Shown here piece by piece: positions 27,172 through 34,536 of a DNA stretch of 64,000 bases (within the stretch, counting starts at the first letter, position 1; each line of letters opens with the position of its first letter). Location: positions 4,234,001 to 4,298,000 of the forward strand of contig NZ_LT906480.1 in assembly GCF_900186865.1 (NCBI RefSeq), written 5' to 3'. The notes under the pieces were generated by a model, which was not told the DNA's origin, did no database searches, and was given only the letters and a program-made list of their open reading frames with translations. The position numbers and the translations under genes were made by a program. This DNA comes from Stenotrophomonas maltophilia (lineage in GTDB: Bacteria > Pseudomonadota > Gammaproteobacteria > Xanthomonadales > Xanthomonadaceae).

Positions 27172-27400
27172 GCGAGGGGCTGAGGGTGAAGCGGGTAGGT
27201 GCCGACCGTTGGTCGGCACACCGGTTATTGCATGGCTCGCTGTAAGCGAGGGGCTGAGGGTAGTGCCGGCCGCTGGCCGGCTGCCGGCACATCCGGATGG
27301 GTCCATGAGGAGCCGGCCAGCGGCCGGCACTACCCACATCCGGATGGGTCCATGGGGAGCCGGCCAGCGGCCGGCACTACCCATATCCGGCGGGAATCAT
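27161..27400. repeat. lpxR tail duplication plus four SMAGs
   Basis: A 27-bp segment starting 11 nt before the end of lpxR (27161-27187, containing the stop) recurs exactly at 27235-27261. SMAGs lie at 27195-27219, 27260-27281, 27312-27333 and 27359-27380. The last two sit in 47-bp tandem units beginning CATCCGGATGGGTCCATG. Same style of gene-end plus SMAG amplification as at 11367-12453. Confidence 0.85.
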
Positions 27401-27421
27401 GCGGAGCCGGCATCCCGAAAC

Positions 27422-27451
27422 GGAAAAGGCCGGCATTCGCCGGCCTTTTCC
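27422..27451. terminator. Bidirectional Rho-independent terminator (lpxR / dacA)
   Basis: GGAAAAGGCCGGC and GCCGGCCTTTTCC form a 13-bp stem with an ATTC loop, A-rich on one side and T-rich on the other. It separates the convergent lpxR and dacA genes. Confidence 0.85.
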
Positions 27452-27472
27452 TTCACCACGCCAGGGCGTGGA

Positions 27473-28690
27473 TCATTCCGATTCCCACCACATCCAGAAG
27501 CTGTCCCACAGGCGCTTGAAGAAGCCGGCCTGCTCGACGGCGGCCACGGCCACCAGCGGTGCCTCGGCGATGACCTTGCCATCCAGGGTGACCTTCACGG
27601 TACCGATCTGCTGGCCGGCGGTGAACGGTGCTTCCAAGGTCTTGGGCACGTCGATGCTCGGCTTCAGGTCGTTGTAGCGGCCGCGCGGCACGCTGACCAG
27701 CATCGGCTGGGCCACGCCCAGCTGCACCTTGTCGGTGGTGCCCTTCCAGACCTTGTGCTCGGCCACGGCCTTGCCCGGCTCGTAGAGGCGGTGGGTCTCG
27801 AAGAAGCGGAAGCCCCAGTTCAGCAGGGCCAGGCTGTCATCGGCACGCTGCTTCTCCGACGCACCGCCCAGCACCACCGCGATCAGGCGCTGGTCGCCAC
27901 GCTGGGCCGAGCTCATCAGGCAGTAGCCCGCCTCGGAGGTGTGGCCGGTCTTGATGCCGTCCACGCTGCCATCGCGCCACAGCAGCAGGTTGCGGTTCGG
28001 CTGCTTGATGTTGCCGACCTGGAATTCCTTGATCTTGTTGTACGCGTAGGTTTCCGGGTAATCGCGGACCATCGCGCGGCCCAGCAGCGCCAGATCGTAG
28101 GCGGTGCTGTGGTGGCCCTGCGCGGTCAGGCCATGGGCGTTGACGAAGTGCGAGTCCTTCATGCCGATCTTGGCGGCGTAGCTGTTCATCAGCGAGGCAA
28201 AGGCCTCTTCGCTGCCAGCCACATGTTCGGCCAAGGCGATCGCGGCATCATTGCCGGACTGGATCGCCATGCCCTTTTCCATGTCTTCCAGGCGCGCGGT
28301 CTGGTTGACCGGGAATCCGCTGTAGCTGCCATCGGTGCCGGCGCCACCTTCGCGCCAGGCGCGCTCGCTCATCATCACCTGGTCATCCGCACGGACCTTG
28401 CCGTTCTTGACCTCGGCGGCGATCACGTAGGACGTCATCACCTTGGTGATGCTGGCCGGGGCCAGCTGCTCGTGGATGTTTTCACCAGCCAGCACCTGGC
28501 CGGTGGCGTAATCCATCAGCACCCAGGCCTTGGACACGCTTGGCGCCGGGGCCGGCGGAGTGGCGACGGTGGCCGGGGCGGCGGCGGCGGCGGGCGCCGG
28601 CGTGGCCGGAGTCGGCAGCGGCGTCTGGGCGGAAGCCAGGCCCACCACCAGGGTGGCGGCCAGGGCGGTGGCGGCGGAACGGAAATTCAT
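27473..28690 (-). CDS. dacA: D-alanyl-D-alanine carboxypeptidase (PBP5/6 type)
   Basis: Periplasmic DD-carboxypeptidase trimming peptidoglycan pentapeptides. Start at 28690 (MNFRSAAT) gives 405 residues and a signal peptide to about GLASAQT. A Pro/Ala-rich linker (residues ~22-52) is longer than in E. coli. Active-site motifs are SITK with Ser80/Lys83, SGN in AIQSGNDA and KTG in GIKTGHT. The C-terminal amphipathic segment FFKRLWDSFWMWWES would anchor it to the membrane. Synteny with rlpA, ybeD and lip genes supports the name. Confidence 0.93.
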   Translation of the reverse strand: MNFRSAATALAATLVVGLASAQTPLPTPATPAPAAAAAPATVATPPAPAPSVSKAWVLMDYATGQVLAGENIHEQLAPASITKVMTSYVIAAEVKNGKVRADDQVMMSERAWREGGAGTDGSYSGFPVNQTARLEDMEKGMAIQSGNDAAIALAEHVAGSEEAFASLMNSYAAKIGMKDSHFVNAHGLTAQGHHSTAYDLALLGRAMVRDYPETYAYNKIKEFQVGNIKQPNRNLLLWRDGSVDGIKTGHTSEAGYCLMSSAQRGDQRLIAVVLGGASEKQRADDSLALLNWGFRFFETHRLYEPGKAVAEHKVWKGTTDKVQLGVAQPMLVSVPRGRYNDLKPSIDVPKTLEAPFTAGQQIGTVKVTLDGKVIAEAPLVAVAAVEQAGFFKRLWDSFWMWWESE

Positions 28691-28790
28691 TGGACAGCAG
28701 GCTCCAGGGGACGGCCGGGAATGGAGGGTGGAACGTAACGGCCATTGTAAGGCCGGGGGAGCATGGGCCGGCAGCACCGGCCCGGGCGGA

Positions 28791-30059
28791 TCAGTCCTTG
28801 ACGATCTGCGGCGAACCCAGGCCCAGACCGGCGATGCGACCGACAAGTTCCGCCGCACTGGCATGGTCGCTTGCCGGAACACGCAGGCGGAACAGGGTGC
28901 GGCCACCGGCGGCGATGTCGCTGATGGTCGCGCCGACGATGCCGGCGGCACTGAGCTGGCCCATCGCGCGGTTGGCGTTGTCGCGGTTGGAGAAGCTGGC
29001 GACCTGCACCATCACCGCGCCGACCATCTGCTGCGACAGGCTCGGCGCCGCCGCGGCGGCACGCACCGGTGCCGGTGCCACCGCGCGCGGGGCCGTGCTG
29101 GCGACAACGGCCGGAGCCGGCGCGGAGTTGCGCACCACCGGCGCGCTTGGCGGCAGGCTGCTGACCGCCACATCCGGCGCGGTGCTGGCCACGCCCCGGG
29201 TGGTGGCCGGCTGGCCGCGCGCCGGGGCGCCATCGGTCGGCAAGCGGTTGACCAGGCGATCGATATCACTGTCGGTGGAAGCACGTGGCGCCGGCATCGG
29301 GCGCGCGCTGGCCACTGCAGTGGCGGCAGCCGCTTCAGCCGCGCGACGCTCGCGACGCGACGGCTTCTGCGCCATCAGGTTGCTCTCGCCCGGTTGCAGC
29401 GCGCGCACCTCGACATTGCCGGTACCGCGTTGGGTGATGCCCAGGCGCACGGCGGCGGCATAGCTGAGATCGACCACGCGGCCGTCATGGAACGGACCAC
29501 GATCGTTGACACGCACGATCACCGACTCGCCGTTGTCCAGGTTGGTCACGCGGGCGAAGCTGGGCAGCGGCAGCGTCTTGTGCGCGGCAGTGAACTGGTA
29601 CATGTCGTAGACCTCGCGGTTGGAGGTCAGGCGGCCGTGGAACTTGGCCCCGTAGTACGACGCGGTGCCGCGCTCGACGTAGTCATGGGTGTCGTCGAGC
29701 ACTTTGTACGACTTGCCCAGCACCACGTACGGCGACTTGTTGCCGATGGCCGAACGTTCCTCGGCGGTCACTTCCGGCTCGGGGATGCAGGCCACGTTGG
29801 GAATGTAGTCGGGCGTGCTGTCACGCACGCCTGGTTTGTACAGGCCACCAGCGGTGTAATTGCCGCGGGTGCTGAGGTCTTCCTTGGCCGCTGCATACGG
29901 CGAACCTTCCGGGCAGTGCGCCGGTCGCGAACCACGGCCCTGCACCAGCGTGCCGCTGGACTTGCCACCATGGCCGGCCGTGGCCGGCTTCTTCGGCGCG
30001 CTGCTGCAGGCCGCCAGCGCGAAGACGATCAAGCTCGGGACCAACCATCTGATGTTCAT
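28791..30059 (-). CDS. rlpA: Septal ring lytic transglycosylase RlpA
   Basis: Outer-membrane lipoprotein cleaving denuded glycan at the septum. 422 residues from 30059. The lipobox is FALAACSS. The double-psi barrel domain has GTASYYGAKFHGRLTSN with the catalytic Glu region, and VIVRVNDRGPFHDGRVVDLS. A low-complexity Ala/Pro linker leads to a C-terminal SPOR domain (VMVQVASFSNRDNANRAMGQ). The N-terminal region before the barrel is longer than usual. Start overlaps the mltB stop by 4 nt. Confidence 0.93.
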   Translation of the reverse strand: MNIRWLVPSLIVFALAACSSAPKKPATAGHGGKSSGTLVQGRGSRPAHCPEGSPYAAAKEDLSTRGNYTAGGLYKPGVRDSTPDYIPNVACIPEPEVTAEERSAIGNKSPYVVLGKSYKVLDDTHDYVERGTASYYGAKFHGRLTSNREVYDMYQFTAAHKTLPLPSFARVTNLDNGESVIVRVNDRGPFHDGRVVDLSYAAAVRLGITQRGTGNVEVRALQPGESNLMAQKPSRRERRAAEAAAATAVASARPMPAPRASTDSDIDRLVNRLPTDGAPARGQPATTRGVASTAPDVAVSSLPPSAPVVRNSAPAPAVVASTAPRAVAPAPVRAAAAAPSLSQQMVGAVMVQVASFSNRDNANRAMGQLSAAGIVGATISDIAAGGRTLFRLRVPASDHASAAELVGRIAGLGLGSPQIVKD

Positions 30060-31201
30060 GCCGGGGGCAGCTCCTGTCCGGCGATGGCCTGGGACAGCTG
30101 GAACACGGCCATCGCGTACATCTTCGAGAGGTTGTAGCGGGTGATCGCGTAGTAGTTCTGGAAGCCCAGCCAGTACTGCTTGCCGGTGCTGCCTTCCAGG
30201 GTGATCGGGGTGGCGGTGGCGCCCGGCTGCACCGGCGTGCTCGGCTGGTAGCCGCGCTGTGCGAGGTCGGCCAGCGACCAGGTGGGCATCCATTCGGTCG
30301 GGTTGAACTCCTCGCGGCCCGGGGCCAGCGTCGCCGGTACCGCAACCTGGCCACCACGCACCCAGCCCCCCTTCTTCACGAAGTAGTTGGCGATGGAGGA
30401 GAACACGTCGTCGTAGCTGTTGAACAGGTCGCGACGACCATCACCGTTGCCGTCCACCGCGTAATCGAGGTAACTGGACGGCATGAACTGGCCCATGCCC
30501 ATCGCACCGGCATAACTGCCCTTGAGCGTGGTGATGTCCAGTTTTTCTTCGCGGCCCAGCTCGAACAGCTTGGCCAGCTCATCGCGGAAGAACAGTTCGC
30601 GGCGCACTTCGCGTTCGAGCTTGGCCGGGTCGCCGCTGCGTGGGTAGTAGAACGCCAGCGTGTACAGCGCATCGAGCACGCGATGGCTGCCGGCATTCTT
30701 TCCGTAACTGGTTTCCACGCCGATGATCGCCACGATCACTTCGGCCGGCACGCCGGTGCGCTGCTGCACGCGATCCAGTTCGGCACGGTGTTCGGCCAGG
30801 AACGCGCGACCGCCATCAATGCGTGCCTTGCTGATGAACATCGGCCGGTATTCGTTCCACGGCTTGACCCGCTCGGCCGGGCGCGACATCGCGGCGATGA
30901 TCGGCTGGCGCACCTGCGCCTGGTCGAGCACGCTGCTGATCTGCTCCGGCTTCAGGCCATAGCGCTTGGCGGTATCGGCAATGAAGCGGGCCCGCGCGAC
31001 CTCGAACGGCACCGGTGTGAGATCCACCGGCGGCGCGGTAGCCGCAGTTGCTTCGGGTGCAGCCTCGGCCGGCCCATGGGCCTTGGTGGCGGGCTGGCGC
31101 GGCGTACTGCTGGCCTGGGGTGAAGACGGTGGGGACTTCGGCTGGGTCGCGCAGGCGACCAGGCCGAGGGTGAGCATGCAGGCCAGAGTGCGTCGAATCA
31201 T
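30056..31201 (-). CDS. mltB: Lytic murein transglycosylase B
   Basis: Membrane-anchored lytic transglycosylase making 1,6-anhydro-MurNAc ends. 381 residues, lipobox LGLVACATQ. The catalytic Glu lies in AIIGVETSYGKNAG; LKGSYAGAMGMGQFMPSSY and DGNGDGRRDLF are MltB signatures. It shares an operon with rlpA and probably dacA, all wall-remodelling enzymes. Confidence 0.94.
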   Translation of the reverse strand: MIRRTLACMLTLGLVACATQPKSPPSSPQASSTPRQPATKAHGPAEAAPEATAATAPPVDLTPVPFEVARARFIADTAKRYGLKPEQISSVLDQAQVRQPIIAAMSRPAERVKPWNEYRPMFISKARIDGGRAFLAEHRAELDRVQQRTGVPAEVIVAIIGVETSYGKNAGSHRVLDALYTLAFYYPRSGDPAKLEREVRRELFFRDELAKLFELGREEKLDITTLKGSYAGAMGMGQFMPSSYLDYAVDGNGDGRRDLFNSYDDVFSSIANYFVKKGGWVRGGQVAVPATLAPGREEFNPTEWMPTWSLADLAQRGYQPSTPVQPGATATPITLEGSTGKQYWLGFQNYYAITRYNLSKMYAMAVFQLSQAIAGQELPPA

Positions 31202-31500
31202 CGTCGCAGGTTAGCAGGTCATGGATGAATTAAAACCCCTAACACCATGAATCACAACGATTTGCCCGTGTTCAGCGGGAAATGTGAAGGCGTCGTGATC
31301 CTGCTTCCCCATTCAGATAGAGGTGGCCGGTTGCGTCCCCATCCCCGCAGACGCAACCGGCGACCGGATCCGGTCGATACCTGCGCGGCTGCCGCTCCCC
31401 AGTGGCAGTGCCCCGCGCTCCTTGTATCCGTTGGATCAGTACTGCTTCCCGCCCGACGCCCCCTCGCGCTGCAACGATAGACGGCGCGCCGTGCCGAACG
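31202..31500 (-). ncRNA. Candidate structured transcript upstream of mltB (speculative)
   Basis: No open frame with sensible codon use is present. Two strong structures lie here: a 12-bp stem GCCGGTTGCGTC (31326-31337) / GACGCAACCGGC (31350-31361) and a perfect 16-bp palindrome CGACCGGATCCGGTCG (31361-31376). With an FNR-like site placed to drive leftward initiation near 31501, this could be the long mltB leader or a separate RNA. Confidence 0.25.
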
Positions 31501-31535
31501 GGCCGCCATTGTGCAGGCCGATTACGACAAGTCCA

Positions 31536-31549
31536 TTGATCAAGATCAA
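31536..31549. promoter_or_regulatory. Perfect FNR/ANR-type box TTGATCAAGATCAA
   Basis: TTGAT-CAAG-ATCAA matches the FNR consensus TTGAT-N4-ATCAA exactly. For leftward transcription a class II layout puts +1 near 31501 and a -10-like CACAAT at 31508-31513; rightward, +1 would be near 31584 with a weaker GCTAAC. No coding gene starts close by: mltB is 335 bp to the left. Confidence 0.5.
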
Positions 31550-31664
31550 CGCGGCGTAAAAGTGTGAACCAGCTAACGTTTTTTGCGGACTTTGGTCAGC
31601 GAGTGTGCTGTCCTGCATCGTTGTGAGAACGCTTCCACAGCGAGCGTTGCGCAGAGTCAGGAAG

Positions 31665-32190
31665 TTTCCAGCCAACGGCGCAGCCCCTCGTGGGTGGTGT
31701 CTGGGTGGCCGCGGAAAGCAGAAGCCGCGGGTGGGCCGGTCGGGTTGGGTACGCGGGGGACGCCGTGAATCCGTCCCTGGAGGCTTGTCAGCCGCATCCA
31801 TGCGGCTGGCACCCCCGCGTACCCAACCCGACCGCCCTCTGACAGATTTTGGCGGTCTGCCACCCACGGAGAAGAAAGAGAAAATCAAAAGCGGGTCGCG
31901 GCGCTGCGCTTGCTTGTGAGCCGAGCATGGCTCGGCTCCACACAAGGCAATGAAGCGACCCGCCAAGCCGCTTTTGCTTTTGATCTTCTCTTTCTTCTCC
32001 GTGAGTAGACGCGCACGGAACCTGTCCGTGGCCGGGTAGATGGGCTGCGCAGGGGCGTGAGCCGCATGGATGCGGCGACCGAGCTTACATGGACGTACTT
32101 GCAGCGGCCCCTGCGCAGCCCATCTACCTGGCCTCACCCGTTAACTGCTTTTCGCGACCACCCACGAGGGGCTGCGCCGTTGGCTGGAAA
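31665..32190. repeat. Nested 526-bp inverted-repeat element
   Basis: Outer arms are a perfect 34-bp inverted repeat (31665-31698 and 32157-32190). Inside are three separate hairpins: A, 23-bp perfect stem 31737-31759 / 31812-31834; B, long arms about 31864-31897 / 31957-32002 rich in GAAGAAAGAGA; C, about 22-bp stem 32034-32056 / 32107-32129. Loops of A and C each hold a GCCGCAT/ATGCGGC palindrome and loop B a SMAG-like GAGCCGAGC hairpin. No plausible gene is present. The right arm ends 2 nt before the rodA-paralogue stop. Confidence 0.9.
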
Positions 32191-32192
32191 CC

Positions 32193-33287
32193 CTATCCCC
32201 CGTGCACGGGCCGGTGCCCGCGCACCGCCATCACCAGCCCGATACCCGCCAGCAGCGACACCGCCGAGGTACCTCCATAACTGATCAACGGCATCGGAAT
32301 GCCCACCACCGGCAGCAGGCCGGAAATCATCCCGCCGTTCACCAGTACGTACACGAAGAACGCCAAGCCCAGGCTGCCGGCCAGCAACCGTGCGTGCGTG
32401 TCGCGGGCGTGCACCGCGATCCACAGGCAGCGGCCGACCACGAACAGGTACAGCGCAAACACAGTGGCCACGCCGATCCAGCCGAACTCTTCGGCCAGCA
32501 CCGAGAACGCGAAGTCCGTGGTGTACTCAGGCAGGAAGTCCAGCGTGGCCTGGGTGCCCTGCCCCCAGCCGCGCCCGTCCCAGCCACCGGAGCCGATCGC
32601 GATGCGCGACTGCAGGATGTTCCAACCGGTGCCAAGCGGATCCGCCGACGGATCAAGGAAGGTCAGCACGCGATCCTTCTGGTACTGCCGCAGCAGGCCG
32701 AACCAGGCCAGCGGCGCGGCAACGGCAAGGCCCGTCGCGCCAGTGGCCACCCAGCCCCAGTGCAATCCGGCCAGCAGCAGCGCGAACACGCCGCTGGCGG
32801 TAACCAGCGTGGCGGTGCCCAGGTTGGGCTGCATCAGGATCAGCACGGCGGGTACACCGATCAGCACGGTGGTGGTCAGTACGGTGCGCGGCGACGGTGG
32901 CAGCGGTTGCCGATGCAGGTACCAGGCCATCATCAGCGGCAGGCTGAGCTTGAGCAGTTCGGACGGCTGCAGGTAGAACACGCCGAGATTGAGCCAGCGC
33001 TGCCCGTACTTGCCTGTACCGATCACATACACCGCCATCAGCGGCAGCAACGACAGCGCATAGATTGCCGGCGTCCACGCGCGCAGCCGCAGCAGCGAAA
33101 CGCGGGACAGCAGCCACATCGACGCCAGGCCACCGGCAAAACGCGCCGCCTGCCCAGCCACCGGACCGGACACGCTGTGCAGCACCGCCAGGCCCGCGCC
33201 CATCAGGATCAGCAGCGCGATCAGCAATGGCAGATCGATCGTGCGCGCCACCTCACGGCAGCCGCCAAGCAGTCGTTTCCATTCCAC
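32193..33287 (-). CDS. RodA paralogue, SEDS-family glycan polymerase
   Basis: 364-residue inner-membrane protein of the SEDS family (FtsW/RodA/SpoVE), with about ten membrane segments. It keeps GTGKYGQRWLNLG, FYLQPSELLKLSLPLM, GWNILQSRIAIGSGGW, the TTDFAF segment whose Asp is catalytic in RodA, and PMPLISYGGTSAVSLLAG. It is clearly a duplicate of the adjacent rodA, strongly conserved in the C-terminal third but diverged in the first 50 residues, and no frame damage is visible. A second active polymerase is therefore plausible. Its partner PBP is not apparent nearby. Confidence 0.88.
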   Translation of the reverse strand: MEWKRLLGGCREVARTIDLPLLIALLILMGAGLAVLHSVSGPVAGQAARFAGGLASMWLLSRVSLLRLRAWTPAIYALSLLPLMAVYVIGTGKYGQRWLNLGVFYLQPSELLKLSLPLMMAWYLHRQPLPPSPRTVLTTTVLIGVPAVLILMQPNLGTATLVTASGVFALLLAGLHWGWVATGATGLAVAAPLAWFGLLRQYQKDRVLTFLDPSADPLGTGWNILQSRIAIGSGGWDGRGWGQGTQATLDFLPEYTTDFAFSVLAEEFGWIGVATVFALYLFVVGRCLWIAVHARDTHARLLAGSLGLAFFVYVLVNGGMISGLLPVVGIPMPLISYGGTSAVSLLAGIGLVMAVRGHRPVHGG

Positions 33288-33342
33288 GTGGGCACGGTAG
33301 CAATGCGTGCTTGCGTGAAGCTGTCAGGGTGCGCATGCGCTT

Positions 33343-33369
33343 GTAGAGTCAAGCCGTGCTCGACTCTAC
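33343..33369. repeat. SMAG (GTAGAGTC...GACTCTAC) between the two rodA genes
   Basis: 27-bp palindrome with GTAG heads at both ends, in the 136-bp gap between the tandem SEDS genes. Nothing else is visible there. Confidence 0.8.
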
Positions 33370-33423
33370 AGAACAGCGGATGCAATCGAGCAGATGGAAG
33401 CGCGACGAAGCGCGCGACCGGTG

Positions 33424-34536
33424 CTAGCCGTAGCCGCCGTGCACCGGGTTGTGACTGCGTACGGCCATCACCAGGCCGAAGCCGGCCAGCAGTGACACCG
33501 CCGAGGTACCGCCGTAGCTGATCAGCGGCATCGGCACGCCCACCACCGGCAGCAGGCCGGAAATCATCCCGCCGTTCACCAGTACATAGACGAAGAACGC
33601 CAGGCCGGTAGCGCCGGCCAACAGGCGCGAATAGGAATCGCGCGACTGGCTGGCGATCCACAGGCAACGCCCGATCACCACCAGGTACAGGGTCAGCACC
33701 AGGGCCACACCCATCCAGCCGAACTCCTCGCTCAGCACCGAGAACGCGAAGTCGGTGGTCTGTTCGGGAATGAAGTTCAGGTGCGACTGCGAGCCCTCGC
33801 CCCAGCCCTTGCCATCGAAGCCACCGGACCCGATCGCGATCTTCGACTGGATGATGTTCCAGCCGGCCCCCAGTGCATCCATCTCCGGGTCCAGGAACAT
33901 CATGATGCGGTCCTTCTGGTACGGCCGCAGCAGCCAGAACCAGGCCACCGGCGCGACCGCAGCCACGCCGCCCACGCCCAGCCCGACCCACCACCACGGC
34001 AGGCCTGCCAGCAGCAGTACGAACACGCCACTGGCGGCGATCAGCACGCCGGTACCGAAGTCGGGCTGCAACATCACCAGGCCGGTCGGCACGCCGATGA
34101 TGATCAAGGCCACGAGCACGGTGTTGAAGCGCGGCGGCAGCGGCATCTTGTGCAGGTACCAGGCCACCATCATCGGCAGGCTGACCTTCAGCAGCTCGGC
34201 CGGCTGCAGGTAGAAGAACTTCAGGTCCAGCCACTGCCGGCCGTACTTGCCGGTGCCGAGCACGAACACCGCCAGCAGCGGAATCATGGAGATCGCATAG
34301 ATCATCGGCGTGGCCGAGCGGATGCGCAGGATCGGCACCCGCGAGATGCCCCACAGTGCAGCCATGCCCACCGCGAAACGCGCGCCCTGGGCCATCACCA
34401 GGCCGTCGCCACCGGCACTCTTCAAGGTGGCCAGGCCGATCACCATCAGCGCGCCCAGGGCCAGGCACAACACCCAGTCCAGCGTGCTGAAGAAGCGGCG
34501 CAGCATGTCGCCGGCCCAGCGCAGGAACACTTTCAT
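33424..34536 (-). CDS. rodA: Rod shape-determining peptidoglycan glycosyltransferase RodA
   Basis: Inner-membrane SEDS polymerase of the elongasome, 370 residues. GTGKYGRQWLDLKFFYLQPAELLK, kept here as shorter pieces GTGKYGRQWLDL and YLQPAELLKVSLP, plus GWNIIQSKIAIGSGGF, QTTDFAFSVLSEEFGW with the catalytic Asp, and PMPLISYGGTSAVSLL are all canonical. Its start overlaps the mrdA (PBP2) stop by 4 nt, the usual coupling of this polymerase-transpeptidase pair, so this copy is the orthologue. Confidence 0.95.
   Translation of the reverse strand: MKVFLRWAGDMLRRFFSTLDWVLCLALGALMVIGLATLKSAGGDGLVMAQGARFAVGMAALWGISRVPILRIRSATPMIYAISMIPLLAVFVLGTGKYGRQWLDLKFFYLQPAELLKVSLPMMVAWYLHKMPLPPRFNTVLVALIIIGVPTGLVMLQPDFGTGVLIAASGVFVLLLAGLPWWWVGLGVGGVAAVAPVAWFWLLRPYQKDRIMMFLDPEMDALGAGWNIIQSKIAIGSGGFDGKGWGEGSQSHLNFIPEQTTDFAFSVLSEEFGWMGVALVLTLYLVVIGRCLWIASQSRDSYSRLLAGATGLAFFVYVLVNGGMISGLLPVVGVPMPLISYGGTSAVSLLAGFGLVMAVRSHNPVHGGYG

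Noticed and set aside
31252..32137. Several open frames of 60-230 codons in the mltB-rodA gap
   Set aside because: They cross hairpin arms, are rich in Arg/Pro/Ser shadows, lack ribosome sites and resemble nothing; treated as non-coding.
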